From NCBI RefSeq assembly GCF_000980815.1, contig NZ_CP011311.1:186001-250000 (forward strand): a stretch of 64,000 bases of DNA. Direction: 5' to 3'. This DNA comes from Corynebacterium camporealensis. Lineage in GTDB: Bacteria; Actinomycetota; Actinomycetes; Mycobacteriales; Mycobacteriaceae. The notes beneath the pieces were generated by a model. The model was not told where the DNA came from, did not search any database, and was given only the letters and a program-made list of their open reading frames with translations. Shown here one piece after another: positions 1 to 7,399 of this stretch; positions within the stretch are counted from its first letter, which is position 1; every line of letters starts with the position of its first letter. The position numbers and the translations under genes are program-made.

Positions 1-769
1 TGCCGAAGATTCCCTCGGTAACAATCGCGCCGGTCATCAGGGCACCGAGGTCGGCGCCGATGAAGGTGACCACCGGAATCAGGGAGTTACGCAGCACGTG
101 GCGCACCATGACGGTGCCGTTGGACAGGCCCTTCGCGCGTGCGGTGCGCACGTAGTCAGCGCGCAGGTTCTCTGCCACGGACTGGCGGGTCAGGCGAATG
201 ACGTACGCAAACGACAACGCACCGAGCACCAGTGCTGGCATGAGCAGCGATTTGAAGGTTTCTTGGGAACCGACCGTGACGGGGAGTAGCTCCCATTTAA
301 TGCCGACCAAGAACTGGAAGACGAAGCCGATGACGAAGGAAGGAACAGCAATCACCAGCAGGGAGGCAACCAGGACGGTGGAGTCGAAGATGCCGCCGCG
401 GCGGATACCGGCAAGCACGCCGAAGGTGATGCCGAAGATAATCTCAAAGCAGATTGCCATAAAGGCCAGCTTGATGGTCACCGGGAAGGCGTTGGCCATC
501 ACCTCAGTAACTGGGACTCCAGAGAAGGTAGTGCCGAAGTCCAGTGTGAAAATGCCCTTGATGTAGAGCAAGTACTGCATGATGAAAGGCTGATCGAGGT
601 TGTACTCAGCCTCGATGCGGGCTCGCGCGGCATCGGAAAGTCCGCGGTCGCCGCCGAGTGCCTCAACAGGGTCACCCGGCATCAAGAAGACCAGCGCGTA
701 GATGAGCAGGGTGGCTCCGAAGAACACCGGGATCATCTGCAGCACTCGTCGCCCGACATAGCGCAACAT
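1..769 (-). CDS. Peptide ABC transporter permease (DppB/OppB type), C-terminus off the window
   Basis: Inner-membrane permease of an oligopeptide/dipeptide importer. The start codon is at 767-769 on the minus strand, preceded by AAAGGA; translation begins MLRYVGRRVLQMIPVFFGAT, the usual start of the DppB family. The first membrane helix is followed by the periplasmic-type segment MPGDPVEALGG, later helices and the binding-protein-dependent transport domain (ADYVRTARAKGLS, the EAA-like loop that contacts the ATPase). About 256 residues are present of a usual 310-340; the end lies left of base 1. It follows its receptor gene on the same strand, so it is probably part of one importer locus, with the second permease and ATPases expected outside the window. 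Family assignment is secure; the exact substrate is not shown. Confidence 0.9.
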   Translation of the reverse strand, partial: MLRYVGRRVLQMIPVFFGATLLIYALVFLMPGDPVEALGGDRGLSDAARARIEAEYNLDQPFIMQYLLYIKGIFTLDFGTTFSGVPVTEVMANAFPVTIKLAFMAICFEIIFGITFGVLAGIRRGGIFDSTVLVASLLVIAVPSFVIGFVFQFLVGIKWELLPVTVGSQETFKSLLMPALVLGALSFAYVIRLTRQSVAENLRADYVRTARAKGLSNGTVMVRHVLRNSLIPVVTFIGADLGALMTGAIVTEGIFG

Positions 770-1152
770 AGGGGTTGTCCTTTTCTAGTTATGGCTTAGC
801 AAGCCTGGAGAGAACGAGAACGTGGGATCTGACAGGCCGGGAACCTAACAGACAATGTGCATCCTAGTCTGTGAGACATCGCAAGATGTCCACTTTTTAT
901 GTAATGCTTCACAATCCCGAGATTCATTTCTAACGAGTGATAGGCAAGAAATGATTAAGGCCAGCTTAAGAAGCTAAAACAAATTATGCAAAACGGTGTA
1001 TTACGTGCAGTTGGGGGTGGCGCACATGGGGTATGCGGGCACAGGAAGTACACAGTGTGGGCAGAAAGTTAGCCCCATCCGTACCCGGATTAAGGGGCGC
1101 GGTGGGGCTAGCCTTTGAGCATCACGCTAGTGCTTTGGCCTAGCTTTAAGGA
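770..1152. other. Intergenic region between peptide receptor and permease genes
   Basis: 383 bases without a gene. It holds a possible terminator after the receptor gene (1070-1110), an AT-rich stretch around 890-1000 that could carry a separate promoter for the permease, and the permease ribosome binding site at its left edge. No ORF with coding character and no tRNA-like fold was seen. Confidence 0.6.
1070..1110 (-). terminator. Possible terminator or attenuator after the peptide receptor gene
   Basis: An 8-bp perfect inverted repeat TAGCCCCA (1070-1077) / TGGGGCTA (1103-1110) encloses a 25-base GC-rich loop. Read on the minus strand it is followed by AACTTTCTG, a weak T-rich tail. Receptor genes of ABC importers are often followed by such structures, giving more receptor than permease. 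The assignment is inference. Confidence 0.45.
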
Positions 1153-2766
1153 TTACTCCTTGGTGATCTCGAAGTAGAGCGGCTGCTGCTTCCAGGAGAA
1201 GGTCACGTTATCGACGTTCTCGGAGTAGCCACCGGTGGTGTTCGGGTACCACAGCGGGATAGCCGGCAGGTCCTCGAAGAGGATTTCCTGAGCCTCGTTG
1301 AACTTCTCCTGAGCATCTTCCAGGGAGTCAGCGGTCAGGGCCTCGTCGATGAGACGGTCGAAGTCCTCGTTGGAGTAGTCACCATCGTTAGACGATGCGT
1401 TGGTGCGGTACAGCGGAGCCAGGAAGTTACCCATGGATGGGTAGTCAGCCTGCCAGCCGGTACGGAACGCGGTGTCGATTTCGCGGTTGGTGACCTCATC
1501 GCGCAGGGACTTGAAGTCCGGGTACGGAGCGCCCACTGCTTCGATTTCCAGGGTGTTCTTGATGGAGTTGGATACTGCATCAACCCAGGACTTGTGGCCA
1601 CCGTCGGAGTTGTAGGCAATCTCGAAGGACGGGGAGGACCACTCGTTGATTTCGTCGGCCTCAGCCCACAGTTCCTTCGCCTTCTCCGGGTCGTACTCGA
1701 GAACGTCGTTGCCCTCGATATCACCGGAGAAGCCCGGCAGGACCGGAGAGGTGAAGTCGGAGGCCGGGGTGCGGGTGCCCTTGAAGATGGTCTCGGTGAT
1801 CTCCTCGCGGTTAATTGCGTGGGAGAGTGCCTGGCGGCGCAGGTTGCCTTCCTCGCCCTCGAAGTGCTCGAGCTCTTCGTGGATGGTGAAGGACTGGAAG
1901 CCAGCGAAAGGCTGGTTGACAGCGCGGTCGCCCAGGTCAGCTTCGTAGACGTCGAATGCGGAGTCCGGAATGGACTCGAGAACGTCCAGGTTGCCAGCCA
2001 GCAGGTCAGCGTAAGCTGCATCCTGGTCGGCGTAGAAGTTGAACTTCACACCATCGTTCTGAGCAACGCGGTCGCCGGAGTACTCCTCGTTCGGAACGAC
2101 GATAGCGTCCTGGTTATGGTTCCACTCCAGCAGCTTGTACGGGCCGTTGGCGATTGGGTCCTGGCCGAAGCCGTCCATGTCATCCAGTGCGGACTCGTGC
2201 AGCGGGTAGAAGGCGGAGTAGCCCAGCTGTGCTGGGAAGTCAGCCTCCGGCTGGCTCAGCTTAATGGTGAAGGTGTAGTCGTCGACGACCTCGAGGCCAG
2301 ACATGGACTCAGCACCTTCCTCGAAGCCCTCGATGGACTCGAAGAAGTAAGCATTGAGCTGGTCGTTGGCAACCGCGTAGTTCCAGGTGTCAACGAAGTT
2401 GTGAGCGGTCAGCGGGGAGCCATCCTCGAAGGTGGTCTCCTTCAGGGTGACGGTGTACTCGGTGTTGTCGTCGTTAGCCTCGATGGACTCCGCGATTTCG
2501 TTGTGGGTCTCACCGTCTGCGTCGTAGTAGACCAGGCCAGCATAAATGCTATCGACGATCCTGCCGCCGCCAGTCTCGTTGGTGTTAGCCGGAATCAGTG
2601 GGTTCTGCGGCTCGGTGCCGTCAGCCAGCACGTAGTTGTCGCCGCCACCGTTTCCGTCGCCGGCTGCGCCACCGTCGGCGGAATCTTCGCCCTCAGAGCC
2701 ACAGGCTGCGAGGGTTAGGGTAAGCGCAGCAGTGGAAAACAGGGCGATCGTCTTCTTGATCGTCAT
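1153..2766 (-). CDS. Peptide ABC transporter substrate-binding lipoprotein (DppA/OppA family)
   Basis: Extracytoplasmic receptor that delivers peptides to the permease encoded downstream. The N-terminus (basic MTIKK, hydrophobic core, lipobox LAAC at about residues 18-21) is a lipoprotein signal, so the mature protein should be anchored by a lipidated cysteine. The acidic, glycine-rich linker after the Cys is followed by an SBP_bac_5 fold: NPLIPANTNETGGGRIVDSIYAGL, DGSPLTAHNFVDTWNYA and the C-terminal ALTADSLEDAQEKFNEAQEILFEDLPAIPLW. At 537 residues it has full family length. The ribosome binding site GGAGG lies about 10 bases before the ATG. Overlapping long ORFs on the opposite strand are shadows. 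Substrate class is inferred from the family. Confidence 0.93.
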   Translation of the reverse strand: MTIKKTIALFSTAALTLTLAACGSEGEDSADGGAAGDGNGGGDNYVLADGTEPQNPLIPANTNETGGGRIVDSIYAGLVYYDADGETHNEIAESIEANDDNTEYTVTLKETTFEDGSPLTAHNFVDTWNYAVANDQLNAYFFESIEGFEEGAESMSGLEVVDDYTFTIKLSQPEADFPAQLGYSAFYPLHESALDDMDGFGQDPIANGPYKLLEWNHNQDAIVVPNEEYSGDRVAQNDGVKFNFYADQDAAYADLLAGNLDVLESIPDSAFDVYEADLGDRAVNQPFAGFQSFTIHEELEHFEGEEGNLRRQALSHAINREEITETIFKGTRTPASDFTSPVLPGFSGDIEGNDVLEYDPEKAKELWAEADEINEWSSPSFEIAYNSDGGHKSWVDAVSNSIKNTLEIEAVGAPYPDFKSLRDEVTNREIDTAFRTGWQADYPSMGNFLAPLYRTNASSNDGDYSNEDFDRLIDEALTADSLEDAQEKFNEAQEILFEDLPAIPLWYPNTTGGYSENVDNVTFSWKQQPLYFEITKE

Positions 2767-2865
2767 GAGGGGTGACCTCCAGATAGTTGCTAGAAATGGG
2801 GGTTGCCTGTGAACAGGTTAAAGAATAAATTACCTTGTGCTGTCAGGCACATTCAACCGAATGGA

Positions 2866-2898
2866 TAGTATGTATTCTCACAATTCTGTCGCATACTA
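2866..2898. promoter_or_regulatory. Dyad in the promoter region of the peptide receptor gene
   Basis: TAGTATG (2866-2872) and CATACTA (2892-2898) form a perfect 7-bp inverted repeat with a 19-base spacer. A -10-like TACTAT on the minus strand overlaps its left arm. It may be an operator for a dimeric regulator of the importer; no regulator can be named. Confidence 0.35.
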
Positions 2899-2940
2899 GT
2901 TAACGTTCCATTAACCTGCACCTTTGGTGATGTGGGCATA

Positions 2941-2968
2941 AAAAATGGCCACCCCTTAGTGGGGTGGC
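2941..2968 (-). terminator. Rho-independent terminator of the alpha/beta hydrolase gene
   Basis: GCCACCCC (2948-2955) pairs with GGGGTGGC (2961-2968) around a 5-base loop. On the minus strand the stem is followed by ATTTTTTAT, giving a textbook terminator just past the stop codon at 2988. Confidence 0.9.
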
Positions 2969-2987
2969 ACACTATGAACTCTGCAAG

Positions 2988-3896
2988 TTATGTAGCTCGC
3001 AGCCACTGGCTGACGACGTGGACGAATTGCTCCGGGTCCTCTAAGTGGGGGAGGTTCTTCGTGCCCGGAATGTTTTGGGATACAAAATCTCCGCGGACGC
3101 GTCGGGAAGCGCGGCGAATGACCGGCTTCCACAGCTGCTGATCGGCGTGTAAAAACAGCACCGGGCAGTGGGCTTTTGTATCAACCCATTTGAACGGAAC
3201 CACGGCGGTGAGCATGCGGTGATTCCATAAGATTCCCCGATGTGCATTGCCTATCTGGGAGGCTAGGGTGCGTAGTTCGAGGCTGCGGTTGAAGGTGGCA
3301 TCGGAAAGCGTGGGCTCCACGTTGAGCTGCAGGGCCTTGCGATAGGTGGCCGGGCTGAGCAGATAAGACGTGCGGCCGAAAGGCTGGTAGACGCGGCAGG
3401 TCAGCGCGCGCAGGGAAATCCAGGTGAAATCCCAGGGGCGCGCGGCAATGGAGCGGCGCATATCGACGGGATGAGCTGCGGCAATGGACACCAGCCCGCG
3501 GGTGCGCTCCGGACGGGAGGTGGCCACGGCCCAGGCAACGGCGCCGCCGGTGTCATCGCCAATAAAGAAGGCAGAAGTATGGCCCAAGGCTTGGACCAGG
3601 CCAGTGAGATCGCCCACCAGCGTGCGGATGTCCTGGCCGGGCTCCACCGGGGGCTTATCGGACATACCGGTGCCGCGCAGATCGACCGCGGCGACGTGGA
3701 AGCCTTGGTCAGCCAGCGGGGCGATGACCTCGCGGAAATCAAACCAGCCTCCGAAACCACCGTGGACTAACACCACCAAAGGGTCCTGCTTGCTACCTGC
3801 GGTGACCACGTGCAAGCGCACGCCGCGGGTGTGGACGAACTCGTGGGCAAAGGGGCCGTCGAGTTCAATCACAGAAGGCGAGGTGGTGGATGCCAT
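2988..3896 (-). CDS. Alpha/beta hydrolase, epoxide-hydrolase-like with Asp nucleophile
   Basis: Cytoplasmic hydrolase of the alpha/beta fold; no signal peptide. HGGFGG (about residues 45-50) is the oxyanion-hole segment, VDLRGTGMSDKP follows, and the nucleophile elbow G-D-D115-T-G carries aspartate, as in epoxide hydrolases and dehalogenases, rather than serine. LPHLEDPEQF near the C-terminus holds the likely catalytic histidine. The 302-residue length is typical. The start is supported by GAAAG upstream. It lies downstream of the Holin-X gene but a strong terminator separates them. The substrate is not predictable; the aspartate nucleophile makes a simple esterase less likely. Confidence 0.85.
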   Translation of the reverse strand: MASTTSPSVIELDGPFAHEFVHTRGVRLHVVTAGSKQDPLVVLVHGGFGGWFDFREVIAPLADQGFHVAAVDLRGTGMSDKPPVEPGQDIRTLVGDLTGLVQALGHTSAFFIGDDTGGAVAWAVATSRPERTRGLVSIAAAHPVDMRRSIAARPWDFTWISLRALTCRVYQPFGRTSYLLSPATYRKALQLNVEPTLSDATFNRSLELRTLASQIGNAHRGILWNHRMLTAVVPFKWVDTKAHCPVLFLHADQQLWKPVIRRASRRVRGDFVSQNIPGTKNLPHLEDPEQFVHVVSQWLRAT

Positions 3897-3917
3897 AGAA
3901 GTTCTTTCGATGAAAAA

Positions 3918-3939
3918 CCGCCCGGGAAAACCCGGGCGG
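3918..3939 (-). terminator. Rho-independent terminator of the Holin-X-like gene
   Basis: CCGCCCGGG (3918-3926) and CCCGGGCGG (3931-3939) form a perfect 9-bp stem with an AAAA loop. On the minus strand it is followed by TTTTTC. It lies between the stop codon at 3972 and the hydrolase start. Confidence 0.92.
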
Positions 3940-3971
3940 AGAAAGTATGGGAAGGCCTACACGGCAGCTAT

Positions 3972-4478
3972 TTAGGTGTACATCCCGCTGGCGTTGGAGC
4001 GGTCGATGGACTGCTTAGCCTTACCCGGAACCAGGTGCTTAAGCTCCTTGGTTGACTCAATGGTCTTTTCCGGGGCCTTGACCTTCTTAACGTTCTTGAA
4101 GCCTACGAAGCCGACGACGGCGGCCAGAACGATCATGATGAGGAAGACGATCAGGAAGGCTGCCCAGCGGTCCAGCCAGACGGCCAGCAGCTCTGCCAGG
4201 AAGAAGAAAAAGAAGAAAGAGCTGTACAAAGCGATGGTGCCAGCAGCACCAAACATGCCTGCACCGATGCCTGCCTTCTTGGCAGAAGCAGCGATTTCAG
4301 TCTTGGCCAGTTCGACTTCCGAACGCACCAGCTGCGACATCTGCTCAGTAGCATTGGAGACCAGCTGGCCATAGGAAGCTTCACCGGACCTGGAAGTGTC
4401 AACATCGCTAAGCGGGATCGAGTTAACCTTCGGTGCGAGGTTGTCGTTCCCGTCAGTGAAAAGTCCGTCGTTGCTCAC
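3972..4478 (-). CDS. Phage-holin-family membrane protein (actinobacterial Holin-X, DUF1469 type)
   Basis: Small integral membrane protein of the actinobacterial Holin-X family, which is chromosomal and widespread; a true phage function is not implied. Residues 1-35 are polar, then an amphipathic segment (LVSNATEQMSQLVRSEVELAKTEI, about 40-63) precedes two hydrophobic helices, about 75-100 with a run of seven phenylalanines, and about 105-130. A basic C-terminal tail follows (KKVKAPEKTIESTKELKHLVPGKAK). The family is thought to influence the cell envelope, but no activity can be read from the sequence. It has its own terminator downstream and is divergent from the next gene. Confidence 0.85.
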   Translation of the reverse strand: MSNDGLFTDGNDNLAPKVNSIPLSDVDTSRSGEASYGQLVSNATEQMSQLVRSEVELAKTEIAASAKKAGIGAGMFGAAGTIALYSSFFFFFFLAELLAVWLDRWAAFLIVFLIMIVLAAVVGFVGFKNVKKVKAPEKTIESTKELKHLVPGKAKQSIDRSNASGMYT

Positions 4479-4578
4479 GGTTTTAAACTCCTAGTGCTTA
4501 TTAAAATTACGTACAGGCCATACTACGCGAAGATCCCACCTAGGTACCGGTCGCGCCACTCCCGTTATCCTAATTGAT

Positions 4579-5289
4579 ATGCAAAGAAATGACCCGCTAA
4601 CCCCGCTTGTGGACCTTCCAGGCGTGGCGCAGGCAGCCGAACAGGCCGGTGCCGCCATCGCGCGGGTACATCGACGCCCCTCCGGGCTGCGTCAGCCAGA
4701 GGTTATTTCTTCTGAATCTTTATTACGCGGCGCGCGGGCAAGCCTCGGCGTACAAGGCAAAGGTCTAGTCCGTAACCCGCAACCGGCGGATATGGAAGAA
4801 GGCCCGCTGGCCGAAGCAATTAGCGCTTATTCTGTTCTCGCCCCCGAACTAGCCAGCACCACCGTGCGCACCTTTGCCCGCTCACCACTGCAGGTGCTCG
4901 CGCGTATCGATGTCGCCGCCGGCGGCACTGGCGCACCGCAGCAGAACTCGGCTCAGCTACAAGCCCTGGCCCGGCTCATCGGTCGTAGCGAAGGCGTCGA
5001 CTTTGACCGGCTCCTGCCCGTAGTGATCACCGCAGAAATCATGGCCAACCAGTTCTTTGGCGACAACAGCCTGCTGGTGGCGTGCGTGGCCGGACGCGTG
5101 GCTGCCGTACACACCGGCTTTGACCCACGCGGGTTCGCCATCCCGGAGCTGTATCTGAATAGGAATACCCAGCGTTTAGAAGAGGGCATCGCAAAGTATG
5201 CCCAATACCCAGCGGAACTATTGGTGGTGTTGTTGGAGGCCTGGGAGTACGGTGCGCAGGAGGCCGACGGCATCGCGCGCAGTCTCTAA
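4579..5289 (+). CDS. Conserved actinobacterial protein, Rv3662c-like
   Basis: A 236-residue protein without signal peptide or clear membrane helix. Function unknown. Its place, ahead of the HAD phosphatase and the Tad locus, matches my recollection of M. tuberculosis Rv3662c next to Rv3661. The sequence is rich in Ala and Leu, contains RVHRRPSGLRQPEVISSESLLRGARAS near residue 30-55 and LPVVITAEIMANQFFGDNSLL near 150-170, and looks all-helical. Homologues are sometimes labelled oxidoreductase or Fic-like, but no nucleotide-binding motif is visible here. The start ATG at 4579 has only a weak ribosome binding site. Confidence 0.75.
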   Translation: MQRNDPLTPLVDLPGVAQAAEQAGAAIARVHRRPSGLRQPEVISSESLLRGARASLGVQGKGLVRNPQPADMEEGPLAEAISAYSVLAPELASTTVRTFARSPLQVLARIDVAAGGTGAPQQNSAQLQALARLIGRSEGVDFDRLLPVVITAEIMANQFFGDNSLLVACVAGRVAAVHTGFDPRGFAIPELYLNRNTQRLEEGIAKYAQYPAELLVVLLEAWEYGAQEADGIARSL

Positions 5290-5298
5290 GCAGGGATT

Positions 5299-6123
5299 TT
5301 AGGCACTGTTGGAATTCGGGTGCTGGGCAATCCAGATTCCCGCGGCCACAGCGAGGGCGGCGACGACGGAGGCGCCAATGCCGATTTCTTTCGCGCCAGG
5401 CATGACAAACAGTGGTTCGGGATCTTTAAAGGTACGGATCTCCCAGCTTTCTTCGAGCGCGTGCTTCTTCAAATGCCGGTCGGGGTTGACGGCCACCGGA
5501 TTGCCGACGCGCGCGAGCATCGGCAGGTCAGTAATCGAATCAGAATAGGAGTAGCTGGCATCTAAATCGATGTTGTGCTCTTTAGATAGCTCCTCTAAAG
5601 CCTCAGCTTTGGCATCGCCTTTGCAGAAAAACAGCACCTCACCAGTAAAGTGGCCGTCTTCTTCCTCCAGCTCGGTGGCAATGACGGTGTCAATGCCCAG
5701 TTCTTCCGCGATGAGCTCCACTAGCACGGTCGCCGATGCGGAGATGATGATGACTTCGTGGCCGGCGTTGCGGTGGGCATCGATAAGCTCGCGCGCCTCA
5801 GCATAAATAGCCGGGGTAAGCACCGAATGCAGGGTGTCCTTGGCAATGGTGCGGACCCTGTCCACGTTCCAGCCCGCCACCATGGAGGTGAGCTGGTCGC
5901 GGGTGTTATTGAGCTGCTCATCGGAGTGGCCGGAGCGCATGAAACTGGCCTTGGTCAGCGACATCTGCAGTGCCGTAGCTGGGGAAATCAACCCGTTGTG
6001 CAGGAATTCTTTGCCAAACGCAAAAGCTGACGACGTGGCGATGATCGTCTTGTCCAGATCGAAAAACGCCGCGACCGTCTTGCCGGCCGCAGGCTGCTGC
6101 GGCGAAGAAAGTTGCGAATGCAT
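5299..6123 (-). CDS. HAD-superfamily hydrolase, subfamily IB (SerB-like phosphatase), membrane-anchored
   Basis: Phosphatase of the HAD-IB group, related to phosphoserine phosphatase. Motif I is FFDLDKT with catalytic D22 and D24; motif II lies in the IIISASATVL segment (about residue 130); a lysine in FCKGDAKAEAL and the acidic motif SDSITDLPML (about 193-203) complete the site. A hydrophobic helix near residues 247-267 suggests a C-terminal membrane anchor. It corresponds by position to Rv3661 of M. tuberculosis, divergent from the CpaE-like gene. GAGG is 5 bases before the ATG, but is sequestered in a hairpin (6127-6177). The substrate is unknown; a phosphoserine or phospholipid-type phosphomonoester is possible. 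Confidence 0.88.
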   Translation of the reverse strand: MHSQLSSPQQPAAGKTVAAFFDLDKTIIATSSAFAFGKEFLHNGLISPATALQMSLTKASFMRSGHSDEQLNNTRDQLTSMVAGWNVDRVRTIAKDTLHSVLTPAIYAEARELIDAHRNAGHEVIIISASATVLVELIAEELGIDTVIATELEEEDGHFTGEVLFFCKGDAKAEALEELSKEHNIDLDASYSYSDSITDLPMLARVGNPVAVNPDRHLKKHALEESWEIRTFKDPEPLFVMPGAKEIGIGASVVAALAVAAGIWIAQHPNSNSA

Positions 6124-6126
6124 TGG

Positions 6127-6177
6127 TTCCTCAAGCTGGGGATAGCGTCACCCAGCGGGGTTGTGACTATTGAGGAA
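6127..6177 (-). promoter_or_regulatory. Leader hairpin hiding the Shine-Dalgarno sequence of the HAD gene
   Basis: On the minus-strand mRNA, TTCCTCAA (6177-6170) pairs perfectly with TTGAGGAA (6134-6127), and that second arm contains the GAGG ribosome binding site three to five bases before the ATG. Inside it, GCTGGG/CCCAGC (6135-6140 with 6151-6156) competes with ATAGTCAC/GTGA-CG-CTAT (6142-6151 with 6163-6170). Two exclusive folds around a hidden ribosome binding site is the layout of a translational switch. The structure is seen; a switching role is inference. Confidence 0.55.
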
Positions 6178-6201
6178 GATGTTAACTGTGCTGGGGTGGA
6201 A

Positions 6202-6207
6202 AGTCTA
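6202..6207 (-). promoter_or_regulatory. Putative -10 element of the HAD gene
   Basis: TAGACT on the minus strand, about 80 bases before the start codon, would start transcription near 6195 and place the whole leader hairpin in the mRNA. The -35 position is poor, as is common in corynebacteria. Confidence 0.4.
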
Positions 6208-6233
6208 CCGTTATGGGTGCTGATGTGACGGGG

Positions 6234-6242
6234 TTATCCACA
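6234..6242 (+). promoter_or_regulatory. Perfect DnaA box 1 (TTATCCACA)
   Basis: Exact consensus DnaA-binding 9-mer, in the 235-bp divergent region between the HAD and CpaE-like genes, immediately upstream of the predicted -35 position of the HAD promoter. The flanks are also shared with box 2 (GTTATCCACAG). Confidence 0.65.
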
Positions 6243-6295
6243 GATTTTTGTTGTTACGTCAACAAAATGGGCCAATTTTTGCCAGATTTTGGGAG

Positions 6296-6304
6296 TTATC
6301 CACA
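6296..6304 (+). promoter_or_regulatory. Perfect DnaA box 2 (TTATCCACA)
   Basis: Second exact DnaA 9-mer, in the same orientation and 62 bp after the first. Its right six bases occupy the -35 position (6299-6304) exactly 17 bp before the TAGTAA(T) -10 element of the CpaE/Tad operon, so DnaA bound here would compete with RNA polymerase. Confidence 0.65.
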
Positions 6305-6321
6305 GGCTGAAAAATTTCCCC

Positions 6322-6328
6322 TAGTAAT
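6322..6328 (+). promoter_or_regulatory. Putative -10 element of the CpaE/Tad operon
   Basis: TAGTAAT lies about 30 bases before the ATG at 6359, giving a short leader of roughly 25 bases. The -35 position 17 bp upstream falls within DnaA box 2. Confidence 0.5.
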
Positions 6329-6358
6329 CCTTGACATGCCCGCGCCAGGCTTAAAGGC

Positions 6359-7399
6359 ATGAACACACCACACGTAGCTCACATCGCCGTCGCGGTTGGG
6401 GAGGAACTCGTCCGCGCTGAAGCCTTGCATGCCGCTGCGGCCACATCTGCCGAGGTCATCCAGGTCGAAGACCCCCGCGACGTCGCTCGTTTAGTCCAGG
6501 GTGCCCGGGCCGTGCTTGTCGATGCCGCCATGGCCTCCCTGGTTGCCACCCTTCCCGTTCGCCCCACCGTCTTCTTCGTCGGCGCGGACCCCGGGCCCTT
6601 GGATTACGAAGCCGCCTTGCGCTGCCATGCGGATGAGGCCTTCTTATTACCGGCCGAAGCCAAAGAATTACTCGCCGCCCTAGGTGACCTGCACCGTCGC
6701 GATGGCCAACAGCACGGCGGACTCAACATCGCGGTGACCGGTGCCGGCGGTGGCGTGGGAGCTTCCACCCTGGCCGCGGCCTTAGCACGGCACACAGGAG
6801 CATTACTTATCGATGCCGTCCCCAACTCCGGCGGCCTGGACCTGCTACTTGGATTAGAAGCCCAACCCGGTGCGCGCTGGCCGGACCTCAACGTCGGCGA
6901 TGGCAGCATCGACCCGGCGGACCTGCGCACCGCTTTGCCGAGCAGCGCCGATGGCGTTGCTGTCTTATCTGCCGCCCGCTCCACGGTCACCGGAACCGCG
7001 GAGGTCGACCCGGCCACCGTGCATACCTTTATTGATGCGGTCCGCCCCTTCGCCGGCGTGCGGATCGTGGATTGCCCACGCGAGTCCATCCCGCCGGCCT
7101 GCGATCACGTCGTGGTCGTTGTCGCTGCCGAAGTACGTTCCGCCGCCATCGCCACACAGTTACTTGCCGACTTACGGGCTCACAAAATCCCTGCTTCCGT
7201 CGTTCTGCGCCATCGGCAGTGGTCGGGCCTAAGCGTGGAAGAAGTTGAAAAGATCGTCCACGCACCCGTCATTGCGCAGCTGCCTAATATCCGCGGGCTC
7301 ACCCGCGCATGCGAACTCGGCGGCCTGCCGCAACAACTACCGCGTGCACTCAAAAAGGTGGCAGCGACCGTCGCCACGGAAGCGGGGTGGCGGGCATGA
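6359..7399 (+). CDS. CpaE/MinD-like P-loop protein of the helicase/secretion neighbourhood (septum-site protein Ssd homologue)
   Basis: ParA/MinD-type protein that in Tad systems positions the secretion machine; its M. tuberculosis counterpart, Rv3660c, is known as Ssd and affects septation. Residues 1-115 form a receiver-like domain. The P-loop region is GAGGGVGASTLAAALA (about 127-142): it lacks the lysines of the usual KGGxGKT signature, so ATP binding may be altered. LLIDAVPNSGGLDLLLGLE and RIVDCPRESIPPACDHVVVVV mark the switch and Walker B regions. It heads the tad operon and its TGA overlaps the next ATG (ATGA), so the two are translationally coupled. Confidence 0.88.
   Translation: MNTPHVAHIAVAVGEELVRAEALHAAAATSAEVIQVEDPRDVARLVQGARAVLVDAAMASLVATLPVRPTVFFVGADPGPLDYEAALRCHADEAFLLPAEAKELLAALGDLHRRDGQQHGGLNIAVTGAGGGVGASTLAAALARHTGALLIDAVPNSGGLDLLLGLEAQPGARWPDLNVGDGSIDPADLRTALPSSADGVAVLSAARSTVTGTAEVDPATVHTFIDAVRPFAGVRIVDCPRESIPPACDHVVVVVAAEVRSAAIATQLLADLRAHKIPASVVLRHRQWSGLSVEEVEKIVHAPVIAQLPNIRGLTRACELGGLPQQLPRALKKVAATVATEAGWRA

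Noticed and set aside
3972..4478. Prophage remnant suggested by the holin-type name
   Set aside because: Holin-X proteins are chromosomal in actinobacteria, and no phage genes surround it.
6124..6358. 6C small RNA, recalled at this position in M. tuberculosis and C. glutamicum
   Set aside because: I looked for two stem-loops with loops of six or more C on either strand and found only runs of four C. The hairpin here fits an SD-hiding leader better. A covariance search could still decide.
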